DNA from: Amaurobius ferox
Lineage: Eukaryota > Arthropoda > Arachnida > Araneae > Amaurobiidae
NCBI GenBank assembly: GCA_951213105.1
Contig: OX578142.1
Coordinates: forward strand, 116,072,565 to 116,136,564
Reading direction: 5' to 3'
Length of the DNA: 64,000 bases
A program made the translations under genes and the position numbers. Positions 47,676 to 57,469 of this stretch are shown piece after piece (the stretch's first letter is position 1; each line of letters begins with the position of its first letter). The notes under the pieces are model-generated. The model was not told where the DNA came from. It saw nothing but the letters and a program-made list of their open reading frames with translations, and made no database searches.

Positions 47676-47898
47676 ACCTCTACTAGACCAATATTTAGAT
47701 CTTGTGTCATAAACTGTAAGAGATCACTGGTATAATTACATTCATAAATTTATTGTATTTTAAAAATTTTATTTCTCAATACAATAAACATTTTCAGTTA
47801 TCAACAGTTTTAAAAATATAGTGTTAATTGTATACAAATTTGTCTTTTAACTCTTAACTTGTGGTTTATGATTCACTACACAATTTTTTCAAGACAAT
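46535..47898. other. AT-rich DNA with TA microsatellites, no gene
   Basis: TA runs are at about 47262-47301 and 47634-47672. GTCACCCCCTGATGATTTTAC near 47030 is the kind of motif found in Penelope-like terminal regions and might mark the rest of the element whose RT is at 44760-46080. Nothing is certain. Confidence 0.45.
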
Positions 47899-48004
47899 TT
47901 TATTTCCTTGCAAAGAAAAATCTCTGTTGAAGTCATCCATCAGAAGATCAGATAAAATTGTTCAGTTCAAATTTCTTCATATCCGACACATCTTTTAGAG
48001 TTCC
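47899..48004 (-). CDS. Possible 3'-terminal exon with poly(A) signal
   Basis: On the minus strand an acceptor (ATTTCTTGCAG) at 48005 is followed by 18 codons in phase 0 (GTLKDVSDMKKFELNNFI) and TGA at 47950-47948. AATAAA follows at 47904-47899, 44 nt after the stop. The layout is that of a last exon. Calpain EF-hand domains end in a vaguely similar way, and this lies on the strand and side where the calpain gene would finish. But no other EF-hand exon was found between here and 50074, so the assignment to that gene is open. Confidence 0.4.
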
Positions 48005-48009
48005 CTGCA

Positions 48010-49514
48010 AGAAATAAAATATTGTTATTTAATGTTTATTAATATTTTGTCTCATATTATACACTGTCGCAAAAAAAAAAAAAACTGATGTGGGCAACAC
48101 ATGACTTTCCATATATAATGCAATGAATTTACTACTTTTACAGTAAGAGAAATAGGTTTTTCTTATAGTAGATACTTATATTCTTTCCAAGATATTGAAT
48201 TTTCGTCATTTTTATTGATTTATCGTTATTTTTTATCCATTTAGCGAGATTTTCGCTAATTTGGCAGCATTTCAAAAAGTCGCCAAGTTGGCGACAATTC
48301 ACCAAACTCGTCGCCAAAATCTCGCCAAGCGTTAGGGACGGAGAAATAAGTTATTCTTATAGCAGATAAATGACTATTGGCCTTTTTCAATTTTCCATAA
48401 CTAATTTATAAAATTAAAATTATGTTTCATATTTTCCACTCAGAAATAATATTTTTCAAAATATTTTCTAATATATATTGGTTTTCAATGTCAATCAAAT
48501 TCTTGTTTGAATTCTTTGTTTCCCATTCAACAAACATGGTACAAGCATTAAAATGGCGCAAAGTTTATCGAACTTCACTGCTTAAAATTTGTAATCAATT
48601 ATATAACAATTTTATTCGTTCTTGATCATTATTTATGCTTTTATCTTAGCAATTATTCCTCCCTATCAACTATTCATTTAACTTCTCTACCCACTTTTAC
48701 TATTCAAGTGCTTTTTTTTTCTTTTTGGTTAAATCACTAGTGACATCTTAGTGGTTTAGCGTTATTTTATAGCCGTTGCATATACTTAAATTGGTCTTCA
48801 GTTCTGTTAGTTTTTCTAGCAAATTTCAGAGCTTAGTTGAATGAATATATATTATGTAAATACAAAATATTTTCTTTTGTGAAATTAAGAATTTTAAAAA
48901 ATTGGTGCAGTTAAAAATGTACCTACTTTTTATTTCACCTAAGTAAAATTTGTTTAACATCTTACTTTTAAAAAAGTGAAACTAAATTGATTTTAATATA
49001 GTTTGATACAGCTTACAGAATCAAACACAATAATAGGCAAATATAACAAAATAAAGCATTATCACTATTGCAACCCCATAGGAACTGCATAACGATTTAC
49101 TTGCGGGATAGATAGTATAATTTACGGTACTTCATATTCTATTTGTTTCTCAGAGAAATAAAAGTAACTCAAAAATATTGATTCCATAGAGAAGACGATA
49201 AAATATTGTTATGTACAATAAATAAAACTGCTGCTCGTAAGAAAATAACTTACAAAACTTCCTGTTCATAGCTGTTGTTACGGGCGCATACTGTTCTTTT
49301 GGCCTGAGAGGCTTATAACGTCCTCGAAACAATGTCGTGACTTAACTGACATATATCTGCTTTCTTCAAGGAAGTTTTGTAAATTATTTTATTACATTGT
49401 AATTTCATTTTTGCTGCTATTTGCATTTAAAATATAATTTGGTTTCTATACTAGATCCTCGGTGTTCCAGTCTTCCTTACTTATTCGTTATGAACGAAAC
49501 TGTGTTATTCATTT
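48010..49514. other. AT-rich DNA, fragment of family B
   Basis: ACTGATGTGGGCAACACATG at 48084-48103 is the family B end motif. GC-richer TCGCCAAGTTGGCGA sequence lies at 48230-48340. At 49260-49350 the minus strand has a small open block (GRYKPLRPKEQYAP) followed by a GTAAGT donor but no clean acceptor in frame; it could be an exon but does not resemble calpain. Otherwise nothing is seen. Confidence 0.4.
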
Positions 49515-49518
49515 TTAA

Positions 49519-50026
49519 CACTTTACAACAAAGTTGAAAGTGTTTATGACTTTGTTCATTCTGTCTGTCTGTCTGTTCGTTCGCACGATAACTGCCGTAA
49601 AAATGACTTAATCAAAATGAAATTTTAGTATGTTGTTCAGACGGTCTGTAGGACATATGGGAATATAAATGAATAATATCACCCAATTAGTTTTGGATTG
49701 AACCCGGGTTGAAAAAATGAAATACATTGAGCCCTATGGGAACTAATTTTTCAAACATTTTTTAAGCGGATTTAAAATTCACAAATTGCTTCGAAAATTT
49801 TAGGTAATATTCAAATTGTTCCATAAAATATATAAAAAAAATTCAGCGAAATATATTCAGTAGTTTTTTTAAATAAAAATTAAAATAATAATTACACCTC
49901 TTAAATGAAACGATCACGTGACCATGATATGAAACGATCACGTGACCATGATATGAAACGATCACGTGACCATGATATGAAACGATCACATGACCCACTT
50001 CAAAATGATATATGGCATCCATCTTG
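49519..50026 (+). mobile_element. Short family A element, copy 6, with E-box minisatellite
   Basis: It is flanked by TTAA on both sides (49515-49518 and 50027-50030) although only 508 bp long. It keeps the first 0.5 kb of the family and then ends CATCTTG where full copies continue. A 24-bp unit (ATGATATGAAACGATCACGT plus GACC) is repeated so that CACGTG falls at 49915, 49939 and 49963, and CACATG at 49987. It lies in the calpain gene region, 3' of the last certain exon. Confidence 0.8.
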
Positions 50027-50073
50027 TTAATTAATCTATTCGAATTGTGTAAATTGGTGGTAAGTATTTATTT

Positions 50074-50313
50074 TTAAATGTTTCGCAGAAAATAGCACAA
50101 TTCATACTTCAATGAGGACTGAATATCAGCATATACACGGATATAAAATGATCCAGGAGCTTCTTGTTCAAATGTAGCAGGAATAATGATATAGTAACCA
50201 GGGTTCACTTCAAATCTGCCAAAAACTTCCCTGTAATTAACGTAAGCTCCGGAGTTTCCATACTCTTCTAAATGCAAAAAATGTTGAACCGTCTGTTTGA
50301 TCGGCTCTTGTAC
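50074..50313 (-). CDS. Calpain-family gene, end of domain III
   Basis: The exon begins after TTTATTTGCAG (50314) in phase 0 with VQEPIKQTVQHFLHLEEYGN. It contains YREVFGRFEVNPGYYIIIPA followed by TFEQEAPGSFYIRVY, a close match to the conserved REV-x-RF-x-(3)-PG-x-Y-x-I-x-P-x-TFEP and (F/L)RVFS signature of the calpain C2-like domain. The 3' limit is unsure. A GTATGA donor at 50107-50106 would give a 206-nt exon, while the frame otherwise runs to TAA at 50076-50074 with AATAAA almost directly after. An EF-hand (PEF) domain normally follows in classical calpains and was not found. The exon joins in phase to 50998-51119. Confidence 0.8.
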   Translation of the reverse strand, partial: VQEPIKQTVQHFLHLEEYGNSGAYVNYREVFGRFEVNPGYYIIIPATFEQEAPGSFYIRVYADIQSSLKYELCYFLRNI

Positions 50314-50400
50314 CTGCAAATAAAGAAAATAAAATTATAATAAAGATAAGAGACGCCATGTACAATAACATTTTTACAATTTTAAAGCGTTAACCTTATT

Positions 50401-50997
50401 TTGTTTCCAAAAACCATTTTTAATTTTAATAAATTTTCAAAATATTCTTGTATAACTTTTGTTGATTGTTTGTCTTTCTACGAAAACTTCCACAATCACA
50501 ATTCCCTCTTATATGAACTCCTGGTCATAGGAACGGAGTTCTATATTTCTGTGCGTTTCCGTTTGTTGCTTAACTTTTGGACATGAGTGTTAATTATACA
50601 TTATTCCGAGTCTAGTGACACTGTTGGTTTGACTGTACCACCGAAGGGGCATGAATAACAAGCGGTGTTTTTATATTTTTTGAACCGACTGACCATGTTC
50701 ATATTGTGTTATATTCAGGTTATATTTTATAACTGTTCCTAGTTATATTCATAGTGATACTTTTTTGACCGGATATTCATTAAATCACAAAGAAAAGAAA
50801 ATTAGGTGACTACAATTGTTTCAAGGGCGTTATGATCCCCATCATCAGGTCAGAAGTAGTAGTCAAAAGACAACAAAATACAATTTGAAACAATTCTAGT
50901 CTTCAGATGTTTGCTATTAAAAAAGTACAAAAAAAATTGTGTTCATCAAATGCTTGAAATTCGAAACAAAAAGAGTTGTATACTTTCTGTATAATAC
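50401..50997. other. Calpain-gene intron with a Penelope-like motif
   Basis: The intron between the exons at 50998 and 50313 is 684 bp. TTGTTTCAAGGGCGTTATGA and CATCATCAGGTCAG (50815-50852) resemble the cores of Penelope-like terminal repeats. No other feature was found. Confidence 0.4.
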
Positions 50998-51119
50998 CTT
51001 GTATATGACAAATGCAATTTGCAACATCTTCCTGTTCGGATGACGGACACAGCGGCGACGTAATTGCATAAGAGCAATGATGATGTTATACTTGGTATCA
51101 GGATTTCGACTCGATTTTG
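50998..51119 (-). CDS. Calpain-family gene, domain III internal exon
   Basis: It is bounded by the acceptor TTGATTCCAG (51120-51121) and the donor AAG|GTATTA at 50997. The 122 nt are two bases of a split codon plus 40 codons and contain KYNIIIALMQLRRR and KMLQIAFVIYK. They match the calpain pattern (V/I)-x-LMQ-x-(D/N)RR...(L/I)-IGFAIYKV in the C2-like domain. It starts in phase with the single base left by the exon at 54202 and ends in phase 0 for the exon at 50313. Confidence 0.82.
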
Positions 51120-52464
51120 CTGGAATCAATAAGAAAGATATTAATACCTAAACAATAATATTTTTTAATATGAAGAATAAGAATTGTATTATTCGAGATT
51201 GTGTATTTCGTATAACAATTAAGTATAATATTTAGTATAAAAATGAAGTATATTATTTCTTATAAAAATGAAGTATATTATTTCTTATAAAAATGAAGTA
51301 TATTATTTCTTATAAAAATGAAGTATATTATTACAATTAAACCAAACTCAATACTTCATTCTAGATGCAACGATACTGAAATTTATTACATTGATGATTT
51401 AAAATCAAGCATATTTAGATAAGGGGATGGCTATGCTGGGTATGGAGACTTTGAGAAAATAATATTCGAAAAGTGAATTTATTAATTTAATTTTCGCGAA
51501 AAACATTTTTGTGTATAAGAAATATGTATAAACTTTTAAATTATATACCAACAATGCTTTCTTAAAATTATAAGAATATACATTTGGTAAAACGGTTTTT
51601 CATGTGGTCACTCAATACAGGTATGTCGCGAAGCAAAACTTACAGTAAAACACATGCTTGATATTGTTGCATCTAATTAAACAGTAATAATTCATTTAAA
51701 TCATGAAAACAGATTTACCTTATTTGAGAATGTATGTAATAGACATTTAGTATAGTGAATCTTCTCTTGATTATCATTTTCACTGAATGAGTTTCGTGTC
51801 ATTAATCGCTTATTTTACTTCATTACGTAGAAAATTAATTTAAATTATGGAAATCATTCTGCGACAAAGAATTTCTCAGTTTTCAAAATAAGATGCTGTC
51901 AAAAATTGGTTTGAATAAAAAATTTCTTTCGTTTCTTAATAATAAAAGCTTATAATAAGTTGATTTCTTATAATAAGCTGTTACCTTAACTTCCAGGTAT
52001 TCTAATTTTCGTTTACTTCAACAATTTTTATGTAGCTCAAGTGTTTCCCTATTGCAAAAGTGAAAGAATATTATTTACACTTTCTTTTTCTTCATCCTCA
52101 ATTTCATATATATCCTTATAACCAGGTTGTTGAGGAGAGGTGTTAGGATACACATAATGGGAAAATACTTCCATGCCCAGAAAAACTGATGTATATATAG
52201 TACATTAATGAACGTCAGCGAACAAGGGGAGGAGTCTCTCAGCCCCAGGAGCTGTTCGAGTGTCAGCGATCAGAGAAAACGAAGGAGGTCGTGTACGCCA
52301 GTCGGATAGAAAGAGCTCGACGAGAAAGGTTTACGGAGGTTGGTGAAGAGTAGCAAGCAATAGAGTATAATGATAAAGGACATACAGACAGAGATGTCAT
52401 ATATAAATAAGTGATGTTAATTCCAGAAGGATATTGCAATACCGTAATAGCATAGACAGGGTGA
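51120..52464. other. Intron with 25-bp repeats and an LTR-like stretch
   Basis: A 25-bp unit (TATAAAAATGAAGTATATTA plus TTTCT) is repeated four times at about 51236-51335. From about 52139 (TGTTAGGATACA) to 52460 the DNA is GC-richer, with TATATATAG at 52192 followed by a purine-rich block. It could be a solo LTR promoter region, but no matching end or duplication is seen. Confidence 0.4.
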
Positions 52465-53462
52465 TCAGGAGGGAGTAGGACCACCTCTTGCGGCGATACA
52501 AGCAGCAACCCTTCGAGGAACAAATGCAATGAGCGTGCGGAAAGTTTCCTGAGGGGTGGATGACCATAAGCCTTCAACCATCCTCCACAGGTTATCCTCT
52601 GTTTGAGGCAAGAGCAGGGCAGTCGAACGACGGCCAATCACGTCCCATGCATGCTTGATAGATGAGAGATCTGGAAACAACGGAGGCCAAGGAAGAACCT
52701 GAATGTCTTGCAAGGCTTGTCTGCTGATGGTTGCCGTGTGTGATCGCGCGTTACCTTGCTGGAAAGCGGCATTTTACAACCGCTGAAAGTAGGGCAGTGC
52801 AACCGGTCGCAGCACCTCATCCACATATTGTCGTGCCTTCATTGTGCTTCTGATACGAACCAGAGGTGACCGGCTATCGAAGCCGATGGCACCCCAAACC
52901 ATGATGCCTTGTTGTCGAGCAGTATTACGTTCAACAGTCGCAGCAGGATTGGATCTGTTTCCCCATCGCCTCCAGACTCTCATACGGTGACTGTCATTCA
53001 ACAAACAGAATCGAGACTTGTCGCGGAACACTCACCTGTCCCATACACTCGTCCAATAGACTTGAACCCGACGCCATTGCAATCTTCACGTCTGTGTCTT
53101 ATCGTCAATGGCAGTCTTCGTAAAGAACGGTTTGAGTGCAAGCCGCTTTCGGCTAATCGTCGAGAAACTGTTTTCGCTGATATTGGAACGTCCAATGTAC
53201 CCTGCAAATTCTGCAGAATGCCGACAGTCGTCGTTTGTGGGGCTGCCAGTGCATGCCTTCGAATGCGTCAATCAACGCGTGCTGACGTACGTCTGGATGG
53301 ACCTGTACCACTGCGATGATTCACATGCCCTTCTTTAATCCATCTTCTCCAAAACCTTTGCACAATGGACGCTTCTACGCATGCTTCAACGATGATACGC
53401 CGGTACGACCACCCAGCCGTACGTAGGCTTAAAATGAATCCCCTCTCACTATCGACCAAATG
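52465..53462 (-). pseudogene. Tc1-like transposase with lost catalytic residues
   Basis: Read on the minus strand from about 53459, an N-terminal helix-turn-helix (RGFILSLRTAGWSYRRI, then RFWRRWIKEG) leads into Tc1-type blocks. These are PISAKTVSRRLAESGL near 53185, DKSRFCL near 53022 (first Asp kept), GIMVWGAIGFDSRSPL near 52906, and QQGNARSHTA near 52740. In the last block the second Asp of QQDNARPHTA is Gly. DLSSIKHAWDVIGR near 52660 has Lys where the third catalytic Glu should be (PIEH-type motif). At least two frame changes and a TAA near 52780 are present. No clear inverted ends were found. It sits in an intron of the calpain gene. Confidence 0.82.
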
Positions 53463-54201
53463 CTGAAACGGAATTCGTCGTTATCGGCCAGGCATATCCA
53501 CAACACGTGTCTTCTAAAACGAAAAACAGCTCGGAAAACGGGTTTCCGTATTCGACAGGCAGTAACAACTGGTGGCTCATCTGCCATTTCCATTTCTTTT
53601 ATCCCGCGCTCTAATCACATGACCTACTTACATTTCGAATCATTTGCATACATCAGTCAGCTGCGTTTGTCTCGTATATTTGCATAATTATACAGCCAAA
53701 GCTCCATGGTGTAGCAGTTTCTATGTCGGGTAATGTATATATATATAGTATGTATGTGTGTGTGTGAATGTGTTTACAAGCTGAAATAAACCGTTTTTCG
53801 ATTTAAACTTTAGTTTAAGAAATATTGAATGTCAAAGTCAAATAAAATGTGTTTGAGCTGCGAGTTCGCGTCATAGGTAGGTCACAATTGCAAGATCTCG
53901 AATTTTTGCAGACATGTACCTGCATAGTTGAATTTTTGCAGGACGAAGATTACTTTTTAAATTTTGATTTATTTATAAGTTAGAGTATTTTTAATGCGCT
54001 TTTAAAGTGAAACATTTTCTTCTGTATGGACAAAGATTTAATTGATCGAGGCGATTTGTAACTTCTCTGTGATTGGTTGCTGGCAGAAGTGTCACAAAGA
54101 TGGCCAAGGGCTAAGGTATTCAGGCATTAAAAACATTAAAAGTATATATGTATATACAGTGCAAATCTAATATTTTTAATAACCACAGTAAGTCTACTTG
54201 C
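53463..54201. other. Intron DNA upstream of the Tc1 remnant
   Basis: 53480-53690 is GC-richer and may be the untranslated end of the Tc1-like element. A TGTG run lies at 53753-53766. No gene is seen. Confidence 0.4.
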
Positions 54202-54331
54202 CTGATACTGTAAGTAGATATTGTGGGTTGGTTGCGTAGCTAACGAGATTGTTGCGGGAGCCTCCGCAACTTTTCCCTTCTTCCCATCTACCGTAAATCG
54301 ATTTCATTACAGATGCTGGATGAGGTCCATC
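54202..54331 (-). CDS. Calpain-family gene, start of domain III, GC donor
   Basis: The acceptor TTTAAATAG precedes 54331. The 130 nt give 43 codons in phase 0 plus one base: DGPHPASVMKSIYGRW, then GKSCGGSRNNL and TNPQYLLTVS. This matches the W-x-(G)-x-SAGG-x-RN...NPQ(Y/F) start of the calpain C2-like domain. The only junction that keeps the frame with the next exon is CAG|GCAAGT, a GC-AG intron with an otherwise perfect donor. The GT at GCAA|GTAGAC would leave two bases and break the frame. Its phase also matches the exon at 58751. Confidence 0.82.
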
Positions 54332-54577
54332 CTATTTAAACAAAGTAGCAGCAGATTTTGAGAATAAATTCAGAATGGCTAATTATAAAAAACATTTTAA
54401 ACTTCCAAATTAAATTAACATTTGCTATTAGTAAATGAGTCAGTATATATTTGTATTTAGGAAATAATAAATAATAAAGACGATTTTTAATTACACGCGG
54501 TAATATTGTTCAGGCAAAATGTTTCATTTGCTTCTTACTTTCTCCATAAAGTAAGCTGAGACAGGATAATAATCTCA

Positions 54578-54850
54578 GTAGCTAAATGGATAAAACGTTG
54601 ACCGAGGGTTCCAGTCCCCGCTAGGACTTGTACAATTTGAAAAGCACATGTCGTTCATGTCGTTTGAAAAGCACAAACGACGTTTACGACAACGCACGTT
54701 TACGACAACGCACGTCGCGTTACGTTAGCACAACGCACGTTTACGACATGTCTTTCATGTCGTTTGAAAAGCACATGTCGTTTATGTCGTTTGAAAAGCA
54801 CATGTCGTTTATGTCGTTTGAAAAACACATGTCGCAAACATATCGTTCAT
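54578..54850 (+). repeat. tRNA-like head followed by MSF-type 27-bp repeats
   Basis: TAGCTAAATGG (54583-54593) and GGTTCCAGTCCCC (54607-54619) match Pol III A and B boxes at tRNA-like spacing. From about 54640 a 27-bp unit (ATGTCGTTTATGTCGTTTGA plus AAAGCAC) is repeated several times together with ACGACA/TGTCGT inverted variants and a TTTACGACAACGCACG piece. I infer a second tRNA-derived SINE or SINE fragment whose tail expanded; a 91-codon frame through it is repeat-encoded and not a gene. Confidence 0.6.
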
Positions 54851-56004
54851 GTGACTTATTATATACATATAAATACTTATTTAATTTTTATAACTTCTCT
54901 TAATCTTTGATTTGGTACTAATTGTTAGAAATTCATATGTAGTACTTACGAAAACAGAATATTTTGAACTTTGCACAGTAGTTAAACCTGTTTCCGAAAG
55001 CGTTCTAATTGGTACGCAATTAGTTTTGAAAATGCTTTTAAAAATTTCTCTTTTAATTAAAACGAGTTAAGCAAGCGCGAACAATAATGTTTTATTAATT
55101 ATCACAATTAATATTTTTTGCACCTAACTGTCTTGTAGGTTAAAGAAATCCAGCGGCCCTGTTTGAGGCATACAGTTTTCCTGTTGTATAAAAATTTTAA
55201 TGAAAACTTTCTTCGATGCTCACAACAGCTCGAACCAATAGGAAATTATTAATTTTGTACCCTACTGTGCTTTTTATCCACAGAGAGCGACGTTTTCTTG
55301 GAACTGTAGTCTAATATATATCCCAAAGCACTATGATCATATTATGTTTGTATATACAGTACTCTCCACCATATTACACGTAATGCAAACTCAGCTTTTG
55401 TGGATCTAAAAGCCGTAAAATGAACCGTTAAGTCACAGGTGGGCCTTGCGGCTAATGAGAAGTCTCCTGTAGGAGAACGTTTGCGTTTGAATTATAGGCG
55501 GTGACACGGTAGGTAATAGGGGTGCTTCAGCACCTCCATTACAAATTGCGCAAACATTCCTATTTACTTAACAACTACTCCTTATTCCAATAATTTTCAG
55601 TTACTCTCTCTCTCTCTCTCTCTGTCTCTGTCTGCCCCTGTCTCTTTAAAAGTTCTTATTTTATTTTATTTATTTATTTTTATGGATTTATAAGTCTGAG
55701 ATCAGATATTTTTAGGGTTTCTTTCTAGACCCAGTTCCAAGTGACTACACATGCGCAAGGCTTCAATTAAGAAATCTATCGTGAACTGAAGCTCATCGCA
55801 GAAGGATATAGAGACGATTAGTTTCGTATTGAGTTTGGCAGAACATTGTCAATATTCCATTGACGTCTTTACTAACGTGTTCATAGTTTTCAAATTTATT
55901 TTTATTTAATATTTTTTACTAATTAAGACCATGGCTATATCATGTAAAAATTGGTGGACAAAATATAATGAATTAAAGTTCCACAAGTAAACTACTTGTT
56001 ATTG
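54851..56004. other. Intron DNA, CT microsatellite
   Basis: A CT run is at 55603-55623. A weak tRNA-like pattern at 55436-55505 (GCGGCTAATGAG, then GTTTGAATTAT) is not strong enough to call. No exon is seen. Confidence 0.45.
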
Positions 56005-56008
56005 TTAA

Positions 56009-57225
56009 CACTTTACAACCAAGTTGAAAAGTGTTTATGACTTTGTTCATTCTGTCTGTCTATCTGTCCGTTAGCACGATAACTGCCGTAAAAATGACTT
56101 AATCAAAATGAAATTTTAGTATGTTGTTCAGACGGTCTGTAGAACCTATGGGAATATAAATGAATAATATCACCCAATTAGTTTTGGATTGAACCCGGGT
56201 TGAAAAAATGAAATACATTGAGTCCTATGGAACCTAATTTTTCAAAAATTTTTTAAGCGGATTTAAAATTCACAAATTGCTTCGAAAATTTTAGGTAATA
56301 TTCAAATTGTTCCATAAAATCTATAAAAAAAAAATTCAGCGAAATATATTCAGTAGTTTTTGAAATAAAATTTAAAATAATAATTACACCTCTTATATGA
56401 AGTGATCACGTGACCATGACATGAAAAGATCACATGAGTGACCCACTTCAAAATGATATATGGCATCCATCTTGTCTCAAAATCGTGATTTTTAAAGTTC
56501 TTTTTAATTCATATTGAGTGCTGAATCCATCCTAAAACCGCTTTATTTTTGCTTACATTCTGTGCATCTACATACTGAAACAACGCGATTACAATATATT
56601 TGAGTTTAAATGATCATCCAAATTTGACTATTTCTACAACGAAGCCTATTTTTCACTTATATAAAATGTAAACAGCAAAATATGTAGAATGAGTTGTATT
56701 AGAATTGTTGTATTTCTTTAACACAAAATTATTTAGCTCATGGAGTCTGCATAGCTGATATGAATGAAATATTCATTGATTTTACATAGAGAAGGACGAT
56801 TTTTTTCGATGAAGTTTTAAGCATAGAGTTTAATTACTTGTAGATCCATGGTCTTAATTTTTATATAAAATAAATTGTTATAGTATTGTAATGAATGACA
56901 TGAATGGGAAATTGTTAATGAATGAAATGCTGCTTTTATAGAGAGAACCAGGCGTGTTATTTTTTCCATGACGTCATTTGAATTAATTTCAGTTGTTTTC
57001 GATGAAGTTTTCAAATATAATAAATTATCGTAGTATTATGATAATTCTAAAATTATTTTTCGATGAAGGTTTAAGTTTTCAAATATAATAAATTAATGTA
57101 GTATTGTGATAAGTTTTAAAATATTGCCGAGGAATGTATTGCATTTTAGACATGTTTAAATAAAATTGCATTGAAGTTGGAAAGTGTTTCATAATCAATG
57201 CTTTAAGCATGATTGATCTTTCTTG
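56009..57225 (+). mobile_element. Family A element, copy 7
   Basis: It is flanked by TTAA (56005-56008 and 57226-57229), starts CACTTTACAACCAAG and ends TGATCTTTCTTG. It carries the 5' hairpin, GTCT tract, CACGTG at about 56407 and TGACGTCA at 56969-56976, with one full CATTTGAAT block and a deleted second. It sits within an intron of the calpain gene. Confidence 0.85.
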
Positions 57226-57469
57226 TTAAACTATGCATGCTTGACATCATCACCCCCAATTGTGAAAGCCTGGCGCTGCTTATGGACTATAGGAAATCTC
57301 TTATTAGGACATTTTTTTTTTAAATCTTTGTTTCCCAAAAGTAAACAAGTTGCTTTTTTTAGCTTTTTATTCTCAGTAAAAACCCAAGAATTTTCTTAAC
57401 ATTGTAGGTAATCGCGATAAAAACAACAAAGTTCGTTGCCAGAGAGGTTTGTTCCTCCATTTTAAAGTA

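Noticed and set aside
49260..49350. Calpain EF-hand exon
   Set aside because: The block has a donor but the acceptor side brings a stop in frame, and the peptide does not resemble an EF-hand.
52139..52460. Solo LTR
   Set aside because: A TG start and a TATA-like box are present, but no CA end, flanking duplication or second LTR was found; mentioned only as a possibility.
54628..54903. 91-codon frame with MSFMSFEKH repeats
   Set aside because: Encoded by the 27-bp tandem repeat following a tRNA-like head; no other evidence of translation.
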